From Cylindrodendrum hubeiense (taxonomy: Eukaryota; Ascomycota; Sordariomycetes; Hypocreales; Nectriaceae), in contig JAANBB010000114.1 of assembly GCA_014621425.1 (NCBI GenBank), positions 1-64,000 of the forward strand: a stretch of DNA of 64,000 nucleotides, given 5' to 3'. This document shows positions 31,867 to 44,619 of the stretch, piece after piece. Position numbers and translations under genes: made by a program. Position 1 is the first letter of the stretch; every line of letters starts with the position of its first letter. The notes below the pieces were generated by a model. It was not told where the DNA came from, did not search any database, and saw only the letters and a list, made by a program, of their open reading frames with translations.

Positions 31867-33474
31867 TTATTTTCCGCCCGCAGGTTGAATACGAGCCATC
31901 ATCTCTTCCTTGGTGATGAGATGATCAATCCTCTCAAGGTGGCCGAGTAGGCTCTTCATGTTGTGGCTCCACTCGTTTAGAATATCATCGGCATCCCGGG
32001 GCTTCGCAAAGCTGACGACCTGCGCAGGTCGGTCGATCTTGGCGTACACAGTCTTGGAGGTGACAAGCTCGCTAATGTACTTCTCTGTCTCATCCTCGTC
32101 GAGGTCCAGCAGCTGAGTGAGACGGCCCATCTGGATGCGGGTGTAATATTTGGCAACAACGCGGACATTGTGCTCAATGACACGCTTTCGCAGATCCTTC
32201 CACCTCTGATGCGCCTTCTCATCTGATGACTGGCCAGGCTGGATATCGAATACATCGGTGCTGCACAGCTGGGGACCAAACTTCTTAGCAATCTCTGGCC
32301 ATCGCATCAGCTCGTGGACGGTGAAGAGCCGGAGAAGCTCGGCATCGGCCGCAACTTGGGTGTTGCGGGTGTCCTTGTGGATGCGGTGGAGGAGGTCGTG
32401 TTGCTCGTTGTCGTAGGGGGCTAGAATGACAAAGTAAATGATTCGCTGCAGAACCTGGACAACAGTTAGTGGGTAAGCGGCAAACGCGAGTGGGTGTACC
32501 TACAGGGTGCAGCTTGGCGGGGTCCTCCTCGACCGCCTCAGTGTCCAAGACCTGTCGGTAATGCTTGCAAACGTCGAGATACTTCTCGTCGTGCTTGGCG
32601 AGGATGATCTGTTGCTCGTAGAACCGGAGCTTGAGGTCGGTTGTGTCGTCCACCACCTCATCAGGCACCTCCTCGCCACGAGCCTTCTTCTTCTCACGCT
32701 CCTTCTGCTCCTTCTCCAGCTGCTCGGCAGTCTTCTTGACCTTCCGTGACAGATATCGGGTGCTGATCTTGCGGCCCAGAATGCCGGCTTGTGTCCAGTC
32801 CCCGTTCTCGATGCAAAGCGCAACTTGGGCCAGAATGAACTCCGTCTTCTCTCGCCTGTCCATAGACCCAAAGGTCTCGACCTGCAGCTCGCACAGAATC
32901 TCGGTGGCAGCCTTGAGATCTCCCTGCTCCTTCTTGATGTCGGAAAGGATCTTGGTGACGCGGGCGCGCTCGACTTCGACAAAGATCTTGCCCTCTGTCA
33001 CTGTTCGTAGGGTCTCGATAACGGAAAGCTTGGTCTTGAGGTCGGGGGTCTCGTCGAGGAAGCCCATGACGGTCTGGACCATCTTGGTGATGGCTTGCTT
33101 GAGCTGGCTGTGCTTCTTGGACAAGACCAGGGTCTGGTCGTTCATCAAGCTCCAGTCGGCGGCATTTTTGCATAGTGTAACGATCGCAACGAGTACTCGG
33201 GATGTCGACGCAAGATCGGAGGCCTGTTCTGGGTTAGAGACGCCGGTGCGGAGCTGTGTTGTTTGGGCCTTACTTGTCGGGTCTGCTTCTCGAGCGCAAT
33301 GAGCTTCTCAATCGCACCTTGAAGGTTGTTGTCCTAAGTAAATAAGTTAGCAGATGGTTGGGCTGGAGAGCCAGGCCAAGATAAACATACCGCAGCCAGC
33401 TTCTCAGCTTCGGGAAGCTGCTTGTCGACCTCCTTCGAGAAGTCCTTCTCGGGCTTCAGAGCTCCCTCAGACAT
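31867..33474 (-). CDS. RPN5: 26S proteasome lid subunit Rpn5 (PSMD12)
   Basis: Non-ATPase lid subunit of the 26S proteasome regulatory particle. Exons are 33474-33391, 33333-33274, 33223-32504 and 32454-31867, giving 483 aa. The N-terminus is MSEGALKPEKDFSKEVDKQL. TPR-like helical repeats fill about residues 50-290, with KTEFILAQVALCIENGDW and LRFYEQQIILAKHDEKY typical of Rpn5. A charged insertion (EQKEREKKKARGEEVPDE) sits near residue 200. The PCI domain occupies about residues 290-450, ending with YYTRIQMGRLTQLLDLDEDE and a C-terminal helix (NMKSLLGHLERIDHLITKEE) that joins the lid helical bundle. The intron before exon 4 is only 49 nt. The related COP9 subunit Csn4 is less likely given the N-terminus and length. 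Confidence 0.94.
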
Positions 33475-34561
33475 GATGGGCGAGGCGGGGATGTAATATT
33501 ATGAATCGAATAGTAGTTGCGATATCGGAGAATCGCAGAAAACGGGGCCGATCTCGTGGGGATTCTTGGTTGAGTTGAATGCGATGAATGTGAAGTGTCG
33601 TGGGGGTGTTTGGATCTGGATGGACGGAGCTGGATTAGTGACGAGGCTCACGCAAGAGGCTCCTGCCTGCCAGTGTCCACAGACCGCGAAGGCTGGAAAT
33701 GGAACAAAGTGGACCCGAACCCCGGTAACTATTTGGCCTCGATGACGTGCACGTGACACAGCCCAACAACCAACATCCAACCCAAACAGCAACAAAAGTG
33801 ACGAGCCGGAATTTGAGGACTTCTGGACATTTGATTTCAGATCCTAGATTAATTACTGAATAGTATTCTGTCGAATACCATATATTTAGAATGGTTAGGC
33901 TGTCTAGCCGTGGCCACTTTCAAGCCCATGAGTGTTGCTCTCTTGTCCGTCGCCCCGACAGCGTTTCAGAGACACCAGGTGCAAGTATATGACATGTCAG
34001 GCAACTGCTTTCCTCAAGAGTGAATACAGGCCAAAATTAGATCTGTTACTATTGATCACCCATCTGTCTTTTGTAGTGGGTGGCTCGATCGGGGTTAAAG
34101 TACCTACGTTCAAGACACTCCGTGATCATCGCCTAGACCGAGACCGTTTTCGGCAACTGTGTTGCCGGGCGGCATGTTCTTTAGTGCCTGCTCCTGTGTG
34201 GAAAAGAAGGACCCGTAACTACGTGGGGGATCTTTGGAGAAGTTTGCAATCTTTAGAGGCACAGAATAATGCAAGATTTTCAAAATATCCACGCCTAAGG
34301 CGGTCTGTCGGTGATATTGATAGCTCTCACCTTAAGTATACTCAAGCTAAAGACGGTATTTTCGGTTGTTATGAACCGGATTATATCTTCCGATGCTCCA
34401 ATATTTCGTTGCCATTTGTTCAAGTCCCAATCCTTGACTCCACAAGCCCAACCTCGGTTGAGCCTATGTCAGCGTCCAAGTCATTGCCGTCGTTCTCGTG
34501 CTTCTCATTCTTCCGATATGTGTGTTTGAATTCATGTTGGAAATGGTTCAAGGGGTGTCCG
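33475..34561. other. Intergenic region with one long unexplained forward frame
   Basis: This lies between the Rpn5 start and the end of the orphan membrane protein gene. A forward frame stays open from 33932 to 34726 (264 codons), the last part antisense to the membrane protein gene. It has no domain I recognise and no signal peptide, so I do not call it a gene. Confidence 0.4.
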
Positions 34562-35533
34562 TCATATTGCCGTTCCAGGTGCCACGTACAAATCCTCAGG
34601 CCTCCGCGGTTGATCTCGGCGCTCCTCGTCGTCGACGCTCTCATTGCTTCCCCGTCGGCTTTGATCAAATCTGACACCATCAAAGTGGACGGTTTCAACC
34701 CAGGTGCCTCTCCTGGACTCAGGTAATTGGTCTAATTCTGTGGTCGGGAAGTCGGGGTGTTCATGAGCAACGACCACTACTGTGCCAGGTTTCTTGAAGT
34801 CAGGCTCGTCAAATGTCTGAGCCGTCTCGACGGAGCTAACGGAAGGGTGCCGACCTGCGGCGTCCTCAGCATCGGCGGCTTGGCTGTTGGTGGTGTTTTC
34901 GTTGCCGTTGGCGGCATCACGTTCGCGCTTCAGACGCTTTCGACGTCGATGCCATAGACAGGTGATTAAGGAGAAGGCGTAGAGACCGACGATGACTACA
35001 ATAGGGATGCCGACGGGAGCGGCCCAATGGAGCCTTCGGCCTCTCTATGGAAAGGATGTATTAGAGAAAGGAGCTAGAAGAAAGTACACGGTGTATTCGT
35101 AGAAAGGACTCACGTAGTTTCTCAACTTCCATGGTGGTGAGATGGTCCAGCTCTGATTTCCGTTGCTGACAGTCGTCAGCCACATGGAATAGAGGTCATC
35201 ATTTAAGTCATCAGGCGTCCATTCACATGTCGTCGACTCCATAAACTCTGTCGCGGTGGTTAGCATATCTTTTCATTTACACAGAGAAAGGCCAAGGGGT
35301 GAAATGGACTAATACACACCTGTCAGGTTCTTCACCAGCTCGTACTCTTTGACTCCATCCCGGGGGTATGTGATCCTGAAGACCCCTAGCTGGGCATCAG
35401 TACCATCGATCGTTTCATTCCACACAAGCTTAAAAAGCTCGCCGTTGGAGATGCTCTCATTCCACTCTTCGTTGAGGAAGCGAAGGCCATGGCCCTCGGA
35501 TTCCGGGCGCACGGCGCCAGGGCTGTTATACAT
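34562..35533 (-). CDS. Orphan single-pass membrane protein
   Basis: Unrecognised protein with one membrane span. Exons are 35533-35320, 35247-35114 and 35044-34562, giving 276 aa from the first ATG I can place. The N-terminal about 115 residues contain several N-glycosylation sequons (NES, NET, NLT, NQS) and a Cys, suggesting an outward-facing domain. Exon 3 begins with RGRRLHW, then a hydrophobic span at about residues 124-147 (PVGIPIVVIVGLYAFSLITC) and a basic stop-transfer block (HRRRKRLKRER). The rest is a polar, acidic, Ser/Asp-rich tail. This topology needs a signal peptide. None is in the called start, and the ATG at 35533 directly follows a possible TAG acceptor, so an upstream exon around 35540-35720 is likely. 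Gene structure of the three exons is well supported by phase; function is unknown. Confidence 0.65.
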
Positions 35534-37158
35534 CTATAGTATTGTAGGTGGCGGGAAATGGCGGGAAAGGGAGGAGATGCGAAGGGGAGAGTAACGACGC
35601 AATGCAAATAGACAAACCACAGGAACCTTGCCAGACCCGTGGGGGGTTCCAGGTGGAAAGGCGGGGATCGAGCACGAACATGGGGGGAAAGGAACAAGCC
35701 GGGCATTAAGTAATATAGGCAAAGAGGCCGCGGGACTTGGGTGTGGGGGCGTCGGATAGAATACCTCTGATTGAAGGTCTCAGCCCAACAAGGGAGACTC
35801 AGTCGATTTAGTCATCGAGCCGGCAAGAGAAGCGCCGAAGCGAGTCACCAGCCTTCGGTTACAGCCCTCCACTGGAGCCAAGAACGATGGATGTGTCCCT
35901 GGCCATCCCATGCTAGTGTAATGATAATGATACGTATGATATTAGTTGGCCGCGAGTTGGGCCTTATTCGTCTATTACTGCCGCATCGTGGCGAAGTCTT
36001 GGGCTCCCATAGCTCATCGATGGGCGATCCCTGGAGTATGGGTGTGGGTGGCACCGGAAGGTGTCAGACGAGGCTAGCCAAAGTCCGGTATCTCAAGACT
36101 ATCTTCGTCCACCGACCGACAGATCTGAGCTCTACTGGCAGCTCCAGCAGTGCCATGAGATGTAAATGGGGCATCTTCCCCAGAAGGTTGCCATCTGAGC
36201 TAGCAACCAGCCCCAGATCAACGGCACCATCGGTAGATCCCGAGGAATTGCGTAGTGGGCCACTCGACCGCGGGAGGAAGCAAAGATCCACAGGGGATCG
36301 GCCAAGAGTCGACGAGGGAGCGTCCACGATGGAGGCGAAAACAAGCAGAGCAAGCAGAAGTGACCGAGCCCAGCACAGAACCCAACACAGAACAGGTAGG
36401 AAACAAGGGGGCCCCTACCTCGCCTCACCCGCAGCAGTCCCTCCACGTCGTACACCACGCGGAAATCCGAGGGCCGATGGTCGTGTCAACTTCGATCAGA
36501 TCATCAGGCATGCAGCCATTACATTCCAGCAGCTCGCTGGGGACCCAGTGACGGCGAGGCGAAGGAAGGAGCCCCGTGCGCAGAGGTTTCGTTGTCCCCT
36601 CCCCGTGGGTGAAATCTCACCTCTCATGGTCCAGTGTGGGAAACCGAGACAGTAAGAACGATAACGCCCCCAGTACTTTGGCTTTCTCGAGTACTTGTGA
36701 TGGTGTGAAGTGCGATACGTGTGAGACGTGCTCCGCCGGTATTCACCAACTTACACAGCAACCATCACCGGGGAAAGGTCGGAGCGCGGGGTGAAGTTGC
36801 CCCCACATGACATGAAAGCCAGAGGAGGGATGGTCTGGCCAATGGTCCGTGCGTATTTGGCGCTTGGACTCGCCTGCATCGAATCGTGATATCACAACAA
36901 TCCTCAACGCCAAAGCTCCCTTCACGATACCCCCAAACAACGCACGCATTTGCCTCCCTCCGCCAGGTCTGAGCCCAATTTCCAATCCTACGACATTCCC
37001 GCCGAATGCCAGCACCAGAATCGTCATCTCGCCTCGGCCCCTTGGGAATGAAGACGGCATACTCACGATAGTTCCCTCGGATTTGTTCGCAGCGTCTGCC
37101 CCGCGTCGCACTCCCCAAAACACCCCGAAACACCCCACGATACCACACACCACCAGCC
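35534..37158. other. Intergenic region between divergent genes
   Basis: This should hold the promoter and perhaps a missing first exon of the orphan membrane protein (nearest 35540-35720), and the promoter of Spc19. A 294-codon forward frame at 35771-36655 is basic and Ser/Arg-rich with no domain, and looks like chance. Nothing else is recognised. Confidence 0.4.
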
Positions 37159-37755
37159 ATGGCTACCAGCACTTCCACCGCCAACCTCGCGACCTACACA
37201 GACTGTGTCACATCCCTGCGCAGCTCGCTCAAATTCCTCGAATCCTCCGTTGAGACTCTCGACAATGGCGTCTCTGACTTCCCCCGACTTGTCAACGTTC
37301 TAAAATCCGTTCGCGTGCGTTCACCCATTCATGTCCAAGTATTCTTCCTCTTCTTTTGCTAATGGTAGATACAAAAGCACTACGAACTCATCCCCCAACC
37401 CACACTCGCCGCAGCAGAAGCCTCTCTCCGCGACGACATCGGCCCCTACATCGCGCTGCTCCTCTCCCGTGCCGACTCCCAAATCGAGCGCCAGGGACGC
37501 CGCATCGAGACCTTGAAGGCCCGCGCCGAGCTGCAGCAAGGCCGCCTCGCCCGGACCGATGACGGCTCCGCCGATATCCACCTCGACAAGAAGCGCCGGC
37601 AACACGGTAGTAACGGACGCCGGCTTACCGCCTCGGAGAAGTTGCGCGCCCGCGCGGTGCGGCAGCGGAAGGAGGCCCTGCGATACGGCGTGGAGAGATT
37701 GGAGCTTGAGGTGCTACAGAAGGAGAGGGAGCTGAGGAAGCGACTTGACAGTTGA
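37159..37755 (+). CDS. SPC19: DASH complex subunit Spc19
   Basis: Subunit of the outer-kinetochore DASH/Dam1 complex, which forms rings around spindle microtubules and couples chromosomes to microtubule ends. Exons are 37159-37314 and 37369-37755, giving 180 aa. The N-terminal Spc19 domain has YTDCVTSLRSSLKFLESSVE and, across the intron, FPRLVNVLKSVR then IQKHYELIPQPTL, a very typical join. The next helix reads LRDDIGPYIALLLSRADSQI and continues ETLKARAELQQGRL. The C-terminal about 50 residues form a basic coiled coil (ASEKLRARAVRQRKEALRYG). The intron is 54 nt and phase 0. The protein acts with the other DASH subunits, none of which lies nearby. Confidence 0.92.
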
Positions 37756-38892
37756 AAGGCCTCACATACAGTGTGGGACACAACACATTTGGGAGTCCCT
37801 AGAGATAATGATATACGATTGATGATTGGGGGCCCAAGGCACCAAATGGGCAATGATGGGTGCCCAATCGAGATAGGAAAGGGGCGGGTCGAGCCGAGCA
37901 TGATCGGCGGTCGAGATGCAACGACCGAGCGAAGTGTTCTGGGGAAGTATGCCGATCCGCCCCCCCCAACCCCTTCCGAGTTGGCACGGCATCGTGACTT
38001 CCGTCCAGGAAGGGCATCGCCCTGGGTCACTCGCCGATCCAGGAAAAGGGAGTCAGGAGTACATCATGTTTCAATGCGAAGCTTCAAGCTTTCCCGAGGC
38101 CGGACACGCGTCCCAAGTCTTGGATGACAAATTTGATACCCATTTCACGATGCTGCCGGTCTCACAGTAAACCCAGATTGTCCCGTCCCCAGTGCTTCGG
38201 TCCAGATCCTCCGGGGCCTGACCAGCTACCGACACAAGATTGCCAGCAACATATAAGAATTCACAGCATCAGTCAGAGTTGGATCACTTCATTCCAATAG
38301 TTGTGCATTGACCAAGATGAGGGACTTCGTGAGTCCCTCCTCGTTCTAGCTACCGCCTCCTATGAAGTCGGCGCTGACTTGTGCGCCTGCACTCGTACCT
38401 GCACCTAGCCTGCCCTGTCCATTTGGGCAGAATTCCGCCCACCGGCCAAGCTACGAGTCCCGAAACTCCAATTCCTCGTCATGCTTGGATTCCAACCACA
38501 TGTCTTTTGCGAATACGGCACCAGGAGCGGCTTTGGCCTTGATGCTTGTCTCGTCTGCACTGCACAAGTGAGTTTTGAATCCCATGGGATTCAAGAGAAA
38601 TAGATGAAGTGAAGAAAGACAGAAATGATGACTTGAAGAAAAAAGAGACATTGAAGATATAAAGAATGCAGCGACCAGCCAGGCGCCGTGGGCCGTTTGT
38701 AAAGGGGCCTTTCGTCCCAAATATACACCATCCAACACATTTCCCATCCCAATAGAACCAACTTGAGGAGTCGTGACTCTAAAACGTTAACAAAATAGAT
38801 GAACAAGCAGCCCTTTTCGACACTGATGGTGCTGGGCGGCTCATAATTGCACAATGGCGGGTATCCCAGAGAATGTTTATTCGAGTCGTTGC
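37756..38892. other. Convergent intergenic region, Spc19 / Sho1
   Basis: 3' flanks of two convergent genes. I see no reading frame with coding character, no repeat and no RNA gene. Confidence 0.45.
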
Positions 38893-39968
38893 TCATAATA
38901 GAATGAGATAATTGCTGGGTGCGATACCCGTGTCACCGCTCTCCTTGCGAGCCTGCCACCAGCGCCCGCTGACATCTGACACCTCGAGAATTTCGTGTTT
39001 GGAAAATGAGATCTCGTTGGCGTCGTCGGGGTTGGCCTCGTAGCTGTAGATGGCCTTTGCTCGATAGGGGTACTCGGTCGGTGGCACCACCTCGGCATCG
39101 GGGGAGTTGGTCGGCTTGCCTTGGTTGTGTTGCTGTTGCTGTTGTTGTTGCGGCGGCGGCGGCATCATAGAGTTGGTGAAGCTTTGGGGAACGGCAGAGC
39201 CGCGGCCATTTACCTGAGACACCCCACCGACGGGAGAGGGGTTCTCGAATCCGTTGAGCTGAGCTGATGTGTACATTTGGGGTGGCTGGACTGAGTTTGA
39301 CGTCTCGGGGCGGCCGGTACCGCCGTAGGCATTAATCGTCGATCGATGCATCGTCGTGGATTCCTTGGCCAGGGCGAACGAGTCGAGGAACGCGCGGGGA
39401 GTCGATGAAGGGTTTGATCCAAAGTAGAAGGTCCAGAGAACCTAACCAGTTTTGTTAGCAGGCTGAGCTATCGGAGGTCTGTGTCTCGCACAGAAGGGGC
39501 AGAGGAAACTTACCACTACCATTGCCAGCAAGATGAAGCCAGCGGCAGCGGCTTGGCGTGCGCCGCTGTCGGAGTAGAGTAGCAGGTTGATACTTGAGGA
39601 GACGGTGATGATTCCTGCTGCGAGGAAACCGGTCACGGCGACGTGGTAGGTGTGGATTGAGTCGCTGCCAATAACGACGAAGACTCCGACGATGAGCAGG
39701 AGGTTATAGATACAAGCCCACCAAGCGTACGTTGGAAAGACCTCATCGCTGTTCTGTATCTGTCCGATCAGACAGCCGATGAAAGTGATGCACCAAGCAA
39801 GCTGGTTGAAAGTTAGCGCTGCGATCAAGTGGAGGCAGCATTTAGAGGTGCAGGGAGAGGCCTTACCGTGGCGATGGAGATGGTGGCCAGAGCGAAGGGA
39901 TCGCCGAGGATGTTGCCCATCTGGATCCCCTTGCGTCGACTGCCGTACATCATTCTCGAGTTGTCCAT
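38893..39968 (-). CDS. SHO1: Sho1 high-osmolarity sensor, four-span membrane protein with SH3 domain
   Basis: Plasma-membrane osmosensor of the HOG MAP kinase pathway, also used in surface sensing and invasive growth in plant pathogens. Its SH3 domain recruits Pbs2. Exons are 39968-39867, 39801-39514 and 39441-38893, giving 312 aa. [17 protein letters not shown] opens the first span. The fourth ends near [14 protein letters not shown], followed by the typical [16 protein letters not shown] linker (about 161-255) contains [13 protein letters not shown] (compare yeast TALAGFENTQP), a Pro run and seven Gln at 228-234. The SH3 domain is at about 256-312 with ALYDY-like [15 protein letters not shown] and SNYL. 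It lacks the short tail found in yeast. An in-frame ATG at 40010 would add 14 residues. A long C/T-rich leader (G/A-rich on the plus strand) lies upstream. Confidence 0.95.
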
Positions 39969-42900
39969 TTTCCTGAGTGACGGAGAAGCCAGAGAACCGT
40001 ACGATGGCATAAGGAAGGAAGGTGATTAAGTCGGTAGTCGGGGTTGAAGCGTTCAGGGAGAGAGGAAGCGCCTCTTGATTTGATTGTTGAAGAGTTGGAC
40101 TGCGCGATTGCTACCGGAGCATTCGGCGCAAGACGCTGGGCTGTGCTGAGTCGTCGAGAGATGAAAGCGTAAGGGCGGAGAAGGTCGTCGGTTGGGGGCC
40201 GAGTTAACGGGCGCGATGGGGCAGGGAAAAAAGGCGCGAAGCAAAATAGAATCAAAGGAGTGACTATGTTAGGACGATCAAGTCCACGATTGGGGAGGAA
40301 GGGGATGAAGGATTTAGGTGGTTGGGAGGGCGGGAGAGACGAGAGGCCAGAGGCGAGATGCGAGCGGGTACGTAGAGTTAAAAACGCGGAGACAAGGGGG
40401 ATCCTGGCGCCGTGTGTGAGATGGGCCAGCGGTGACTTGTGACTTGACTGGCGTAACAAGACTTGCTGCACTGCACCCTGGGCCGCGCGCAACCAACACA
40501 CAAATATGCTCCGTAAGGCGGCAGTGTGGCACTGGCAGAGTCGGCGAAGTCGCGAGCTCCGTCAGATCAGAGGAGATGCCGGGAACAAAGAATGAAAGCG
40601 AGTCGGGACGAGTCTAGTCGATCCGAGTCGCGTTGAGTCGAGTGCTTGCAATGGGGTTCGGGCCTGTCAGATCGGCTGACAGACAAAAGGGGTAAAGAGG
40701 ACAGCGGGTGCCTGGTCCAGCAGCAAGGGCTGCCTCGATTGCAGTTGATTGCGAAGGAGGCGCAGCGCTTTGAATCTTGGAATCCAAAGAGCCGGAACGA
40801 AAGGTATGGTTTGTTGAAGCAGCAGATCGATGAGGAAAAAAGAAGAAGAGTACAAAGTATGGTGGAAGGGAAACGCGCGTAAGACGGAGTGGGAAAGTAG
40901 AAATGGGAACGCCAAATCGAAATGGTCTGGTTCCAAATTGGGCCCGGGAGCTGAGCTGGGAGGAAGGACGAGATGGGGATGGGGATGGGGAAGAGGCGCA
41001 GTGGCAGAGCCCGTCAGCGCACAAGCAGCACGAGTGGCAGTAATTAGCAGCCCGGCACACGGTAGCGTAGCGTTGCAACCGCACTTTCGGGTGGTGTGGG
41101 AGCCTTTTGGGGGTGGTGTGGCAGCGAAGGGGGTGTTGCGACGTCGTCTGGAACCCAATAATTCGGTAGGTGGCTGCCGTTCGGATACGGGGGCAGCAAG
41201 TCGGCTTGGCTGTCGGGTTGGTTGTCGCCGGTCGGGCGCCCGGGTCTTAGTTGCAGTGCGGCCTTCTGTAAGGGAGCGCGAGGACTAGCTGGGGCCACAG
41301 GGCAGAGACACAGAGACGCAAACGGCGGAGCAACAGGGCGGGCAGACGAGAGGTACAGGCAGCGTGGACAAGCAGCTAGACCTTTTGCGTGGGCCCCCGG
41401 CAAACAGCGAGGGACGGGTGGAGCAGACGCCTGGTTTGGGCCTGGACGATGCTGGACGGGCTTGACGGGGCCTGGCTGGCGAAAAGCTAGTGGCCGTTCG
41501 GGCGAGCGAAATGAAGGGCGATGCACGATAATTCGCTGCGAGGGGGAGGGTGGTGGAGTGGCGTGTGGGTTTGGACGCGGCCCCTGGCTGTGGCGCTCGG
41601 GATGCGTGAGACTCGAGAGTGAGGGAGAAGTAAGAAAAGCAAGAGAGGGGCGTGGCGACAGGTGTGTGTGGATGGCAAGATGAATGGATTGGGTTTGGAT
41701 GGATCCAACAGGCAGATTCAAGATTTCGAAGCTCCGGCTTGAACGGCTTGATGGAAATGGCTCGTCTCTGCGAGATTGATGAGAGCCTTGGCCGCTGAAT
41801 CGTGATTGACTAAGCCGGTGATTGGGTTAGAGACAGTGGAGTCTCAAGGGCCTGGCCGGATCCTGGGACTTTCAGGCCTAAGATTCGTTTCGTTTCGTCG
41901 TAAGTCGTGGTCGTAGGCGTATTCGTCGTGAGGATTCGTAACTCAACGCGTGGGTTGGTGGGGTGGTGTCGTGTATCGGTGTGGTTTTTTTTTAAGGTGA
42001 ACAAAAGGTGACCAGACCGCTAGAGAAGAGAGTGAGCAAGAGAGCAGGTGTGAGCGAGCGGGAGAGGACTTCAACTTATTCGTCTCGGATCGACGTGGGA
42101 TGTTACAGCTGCCAGACGCACACAGGAATGGTTGTATTGGGACCTTGTCAGTGGTGGCCGGTGGTTGTAGGGCTTTCAGTGGTTGTCAGTGGTCGTCAGC
42201 AACCCGTTCCATCCCCAGCCGCCAACTTGTTCCATCCATCGCCGCCATGGCCAGGAATGCCATCCTTTCCTTTCGCCATGACGCTGCAGCTTTGTCGCCC
42301 GGCGTCTCTCTAAACCAGGGAACGGATCGATTCACCACACGCAAAGACCTCCTTGCTCTCGCGCGCGTCGTGAAGCTCCATGCCTAGCTAGCCGGGATCC
42401 AGGGTTGCCCTTTCGCACCTCAACCCTCCGTTTGAGATTCGACTAGGGCCTGTACGCTCGCCGCGATAGGCTCCCAGACACTGGTGTCACGGCCCTCGAC
42501 GGCCTCAATAGGCCAGGACGAGCCTAGGCTTGGACTGCATCCAATGCAGGGGCGCCGAGGGCACTCAAGACACAAGGTGCAAAAGCACAAGGCACAGACG
42601 GGTCCCGTGTCCAGCCCGACGGGGCGAGTTTCATCGACGTGCTGTGGCCCGCACCTCCAGTGGCCCATGGCGCTTTTTTCCTTTTGGGCTTGCCCTTCCA
42701 CGGCGAGGATGAGGTGGTGCTGCATGCAGACCGCGCACTGAGTCCACTGACTCGGCGCATGTTTCTCTCCAGATTCCCCAAAACGGCCAGGCCGGTCGGG
42801 CATGTAAGAGACACGACAGACAATAGCCCGCGCCTTGCCGCTCTGCTCGCGTGTCCTCCTGTCCTACGTGCAAGCTAAATGCTGTAAGGGAATGTATCGT

Positions 42901-44619
42901 GCCAGTTCCAGCGAGTGGCTGCGTGGTCTCCCGCCACCATCATCGCGAGCCCCGACAAAGTTCAACCACCGCCTACCAGACCGGACAACAGCCGCCTCTG
43001 CAAGAGTCCGTTTCTCCAGCCGCGCACTTGGTGCCTCCCTCGCACCCTCTTTTCGTGGCGAACCCAAGCCCCGAATTGGGAGCCGTCGCAGCCGTCAATG
43101 CTTTGTTTCTTGATCCACCGTCTTCACCGGAATGTATCCCCAGCCCTCCGCAACACAGGGCACCATGGCGCCCAAGCCGACACTCGAAGAGTCCCAATGG
43201 GGCCAAATATGGCGTCAAGAAACGGGTGTTGCGGGGTCGTTGGGCCATCTTTCGTAGCCGCTCCTCCAGATCCTCACACGTCAAGCGCTTGAGGCGACCA
43301 TGTTGTGCTTCAGACCTGCGTCGGGCCTTGCACCAGCGGTAGCAGATCGCATCCCCAAACAGCTTGATCAGCGCCGAGCTTATTCCAACCAAGCATCTGA
43401 GCAACACGCCGCTCCCTGGCCTCGTGCCCCATACATATGCTGCCCTACTTGACAGTGCCCTTGACAGTGCCACCAAGTATTGCTTTTATACGGACCACGT
43501 TGACAGGTGTCGCGCGGCAGCCGGATGGCACGCTATAACACCATTTTATGGCCTTGGCAATGCGCTGATCGTCAATTTCGGATCTGACAAGGCGGTCAAT
43601 GCCTCCCTTGCTTAGAGAAAAGTTTCTCGGTGATGAGTAAGTATTAATGGAATGAATTAATGCCCAGGGATTCAAGCCAGTAATAGCAAATACAAAGCAG
43701 GCGGGGAGCCCGAGCACTGTACCACATCATGGAGTACCGGAATAAGTACTGCCACAACATGTGATGGCTCTCTCCAACATACAATACACTGCAGCTGCCC
43801 CTGCGCCGCGACGACAGCGTCCCTCCAGGCAAATCGCGAAACCCACAGCCTGCCTCTTCGGCGCCTCTCTCTCCGTCCCCAGCTTCCGGTTCATCCGATG
43901 TAGCACGTCGATACGCAGGTTCAAAACCTTGAAACTCTCCGATTCACCCCTGTCCAGGGAAATTCTCCATTTCTTCTCGCACTGTCCTACCCCTGACCCA
44001 CGAAATCTCATCCACCACCGCCACGCCCAACCAGCGACCTCATTTGCATCTGCAGCCACAAAGTGGTTCCATCTCGAGCCGCGATGGATTTGAGGTGCAG
44101 TGCCGTTTCGATTGCGCAAACTATCCCTCTTGGAGGTGCGGCATTTGTCAAGGCCCAGTGGGGAAGCTGGTCCTACTCCATCGGCAGTTGCAACAATACT
44201 TTGATATCGGATTCCGGTGCGGCCGACTCCAGTGCTGGATTATTTCTCAAACGCAGTCTCAACTGTCTAGACGGTGATCATCCGAGCCACCTTTCTATCC
44301 TTGCTTGGCGCCGCCCCGCCGAGAAGCCGATCGGCAGACGGTCTACCCGGGGGCCACCTGCGACGGCTGGTTCACACCATAGGCCGACCGCGGGATTGTG
44401 AGACGATATACGTTTACAACCTTCCGATTCTAGATACAGCGCAACTAAGATAGGCGATCCGGATGTGATGTGACGTCTTCTCCCTGAACACCTCGATTGA
44501 TTATAGTGTCCAACAGGTGGTCCTGAGGGTGCTTCCTTGGGACCATCACAGTTACATAGAGTGTGTGCATAGTATGAAACAGTTCGCAAATATGGTTTCA
44601 ACACAACGTAGTAATGGAT

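Noticed and set aside
35771..36655. 294-codon forward frame
   Set aside because: Arg/Ser-rich, no hydrophobic core or domain, no matching exon signals; probably chance.
41044..41721. 225-codon minus-strand Pro/Ser-rich frame
   Set aside because: Explained by the C/T bias of the Sho1 upstream region; no conserved motif.
42851..43342. Frame beginning with a Cys-x2-Cys start (SCPTCKLNAVREC), considered as a zinc-cluster transcription factor
   Set aside because: Spacing and surrounding residues do not match a Zn2Cys6 cluster, and no regulatory domain follows.
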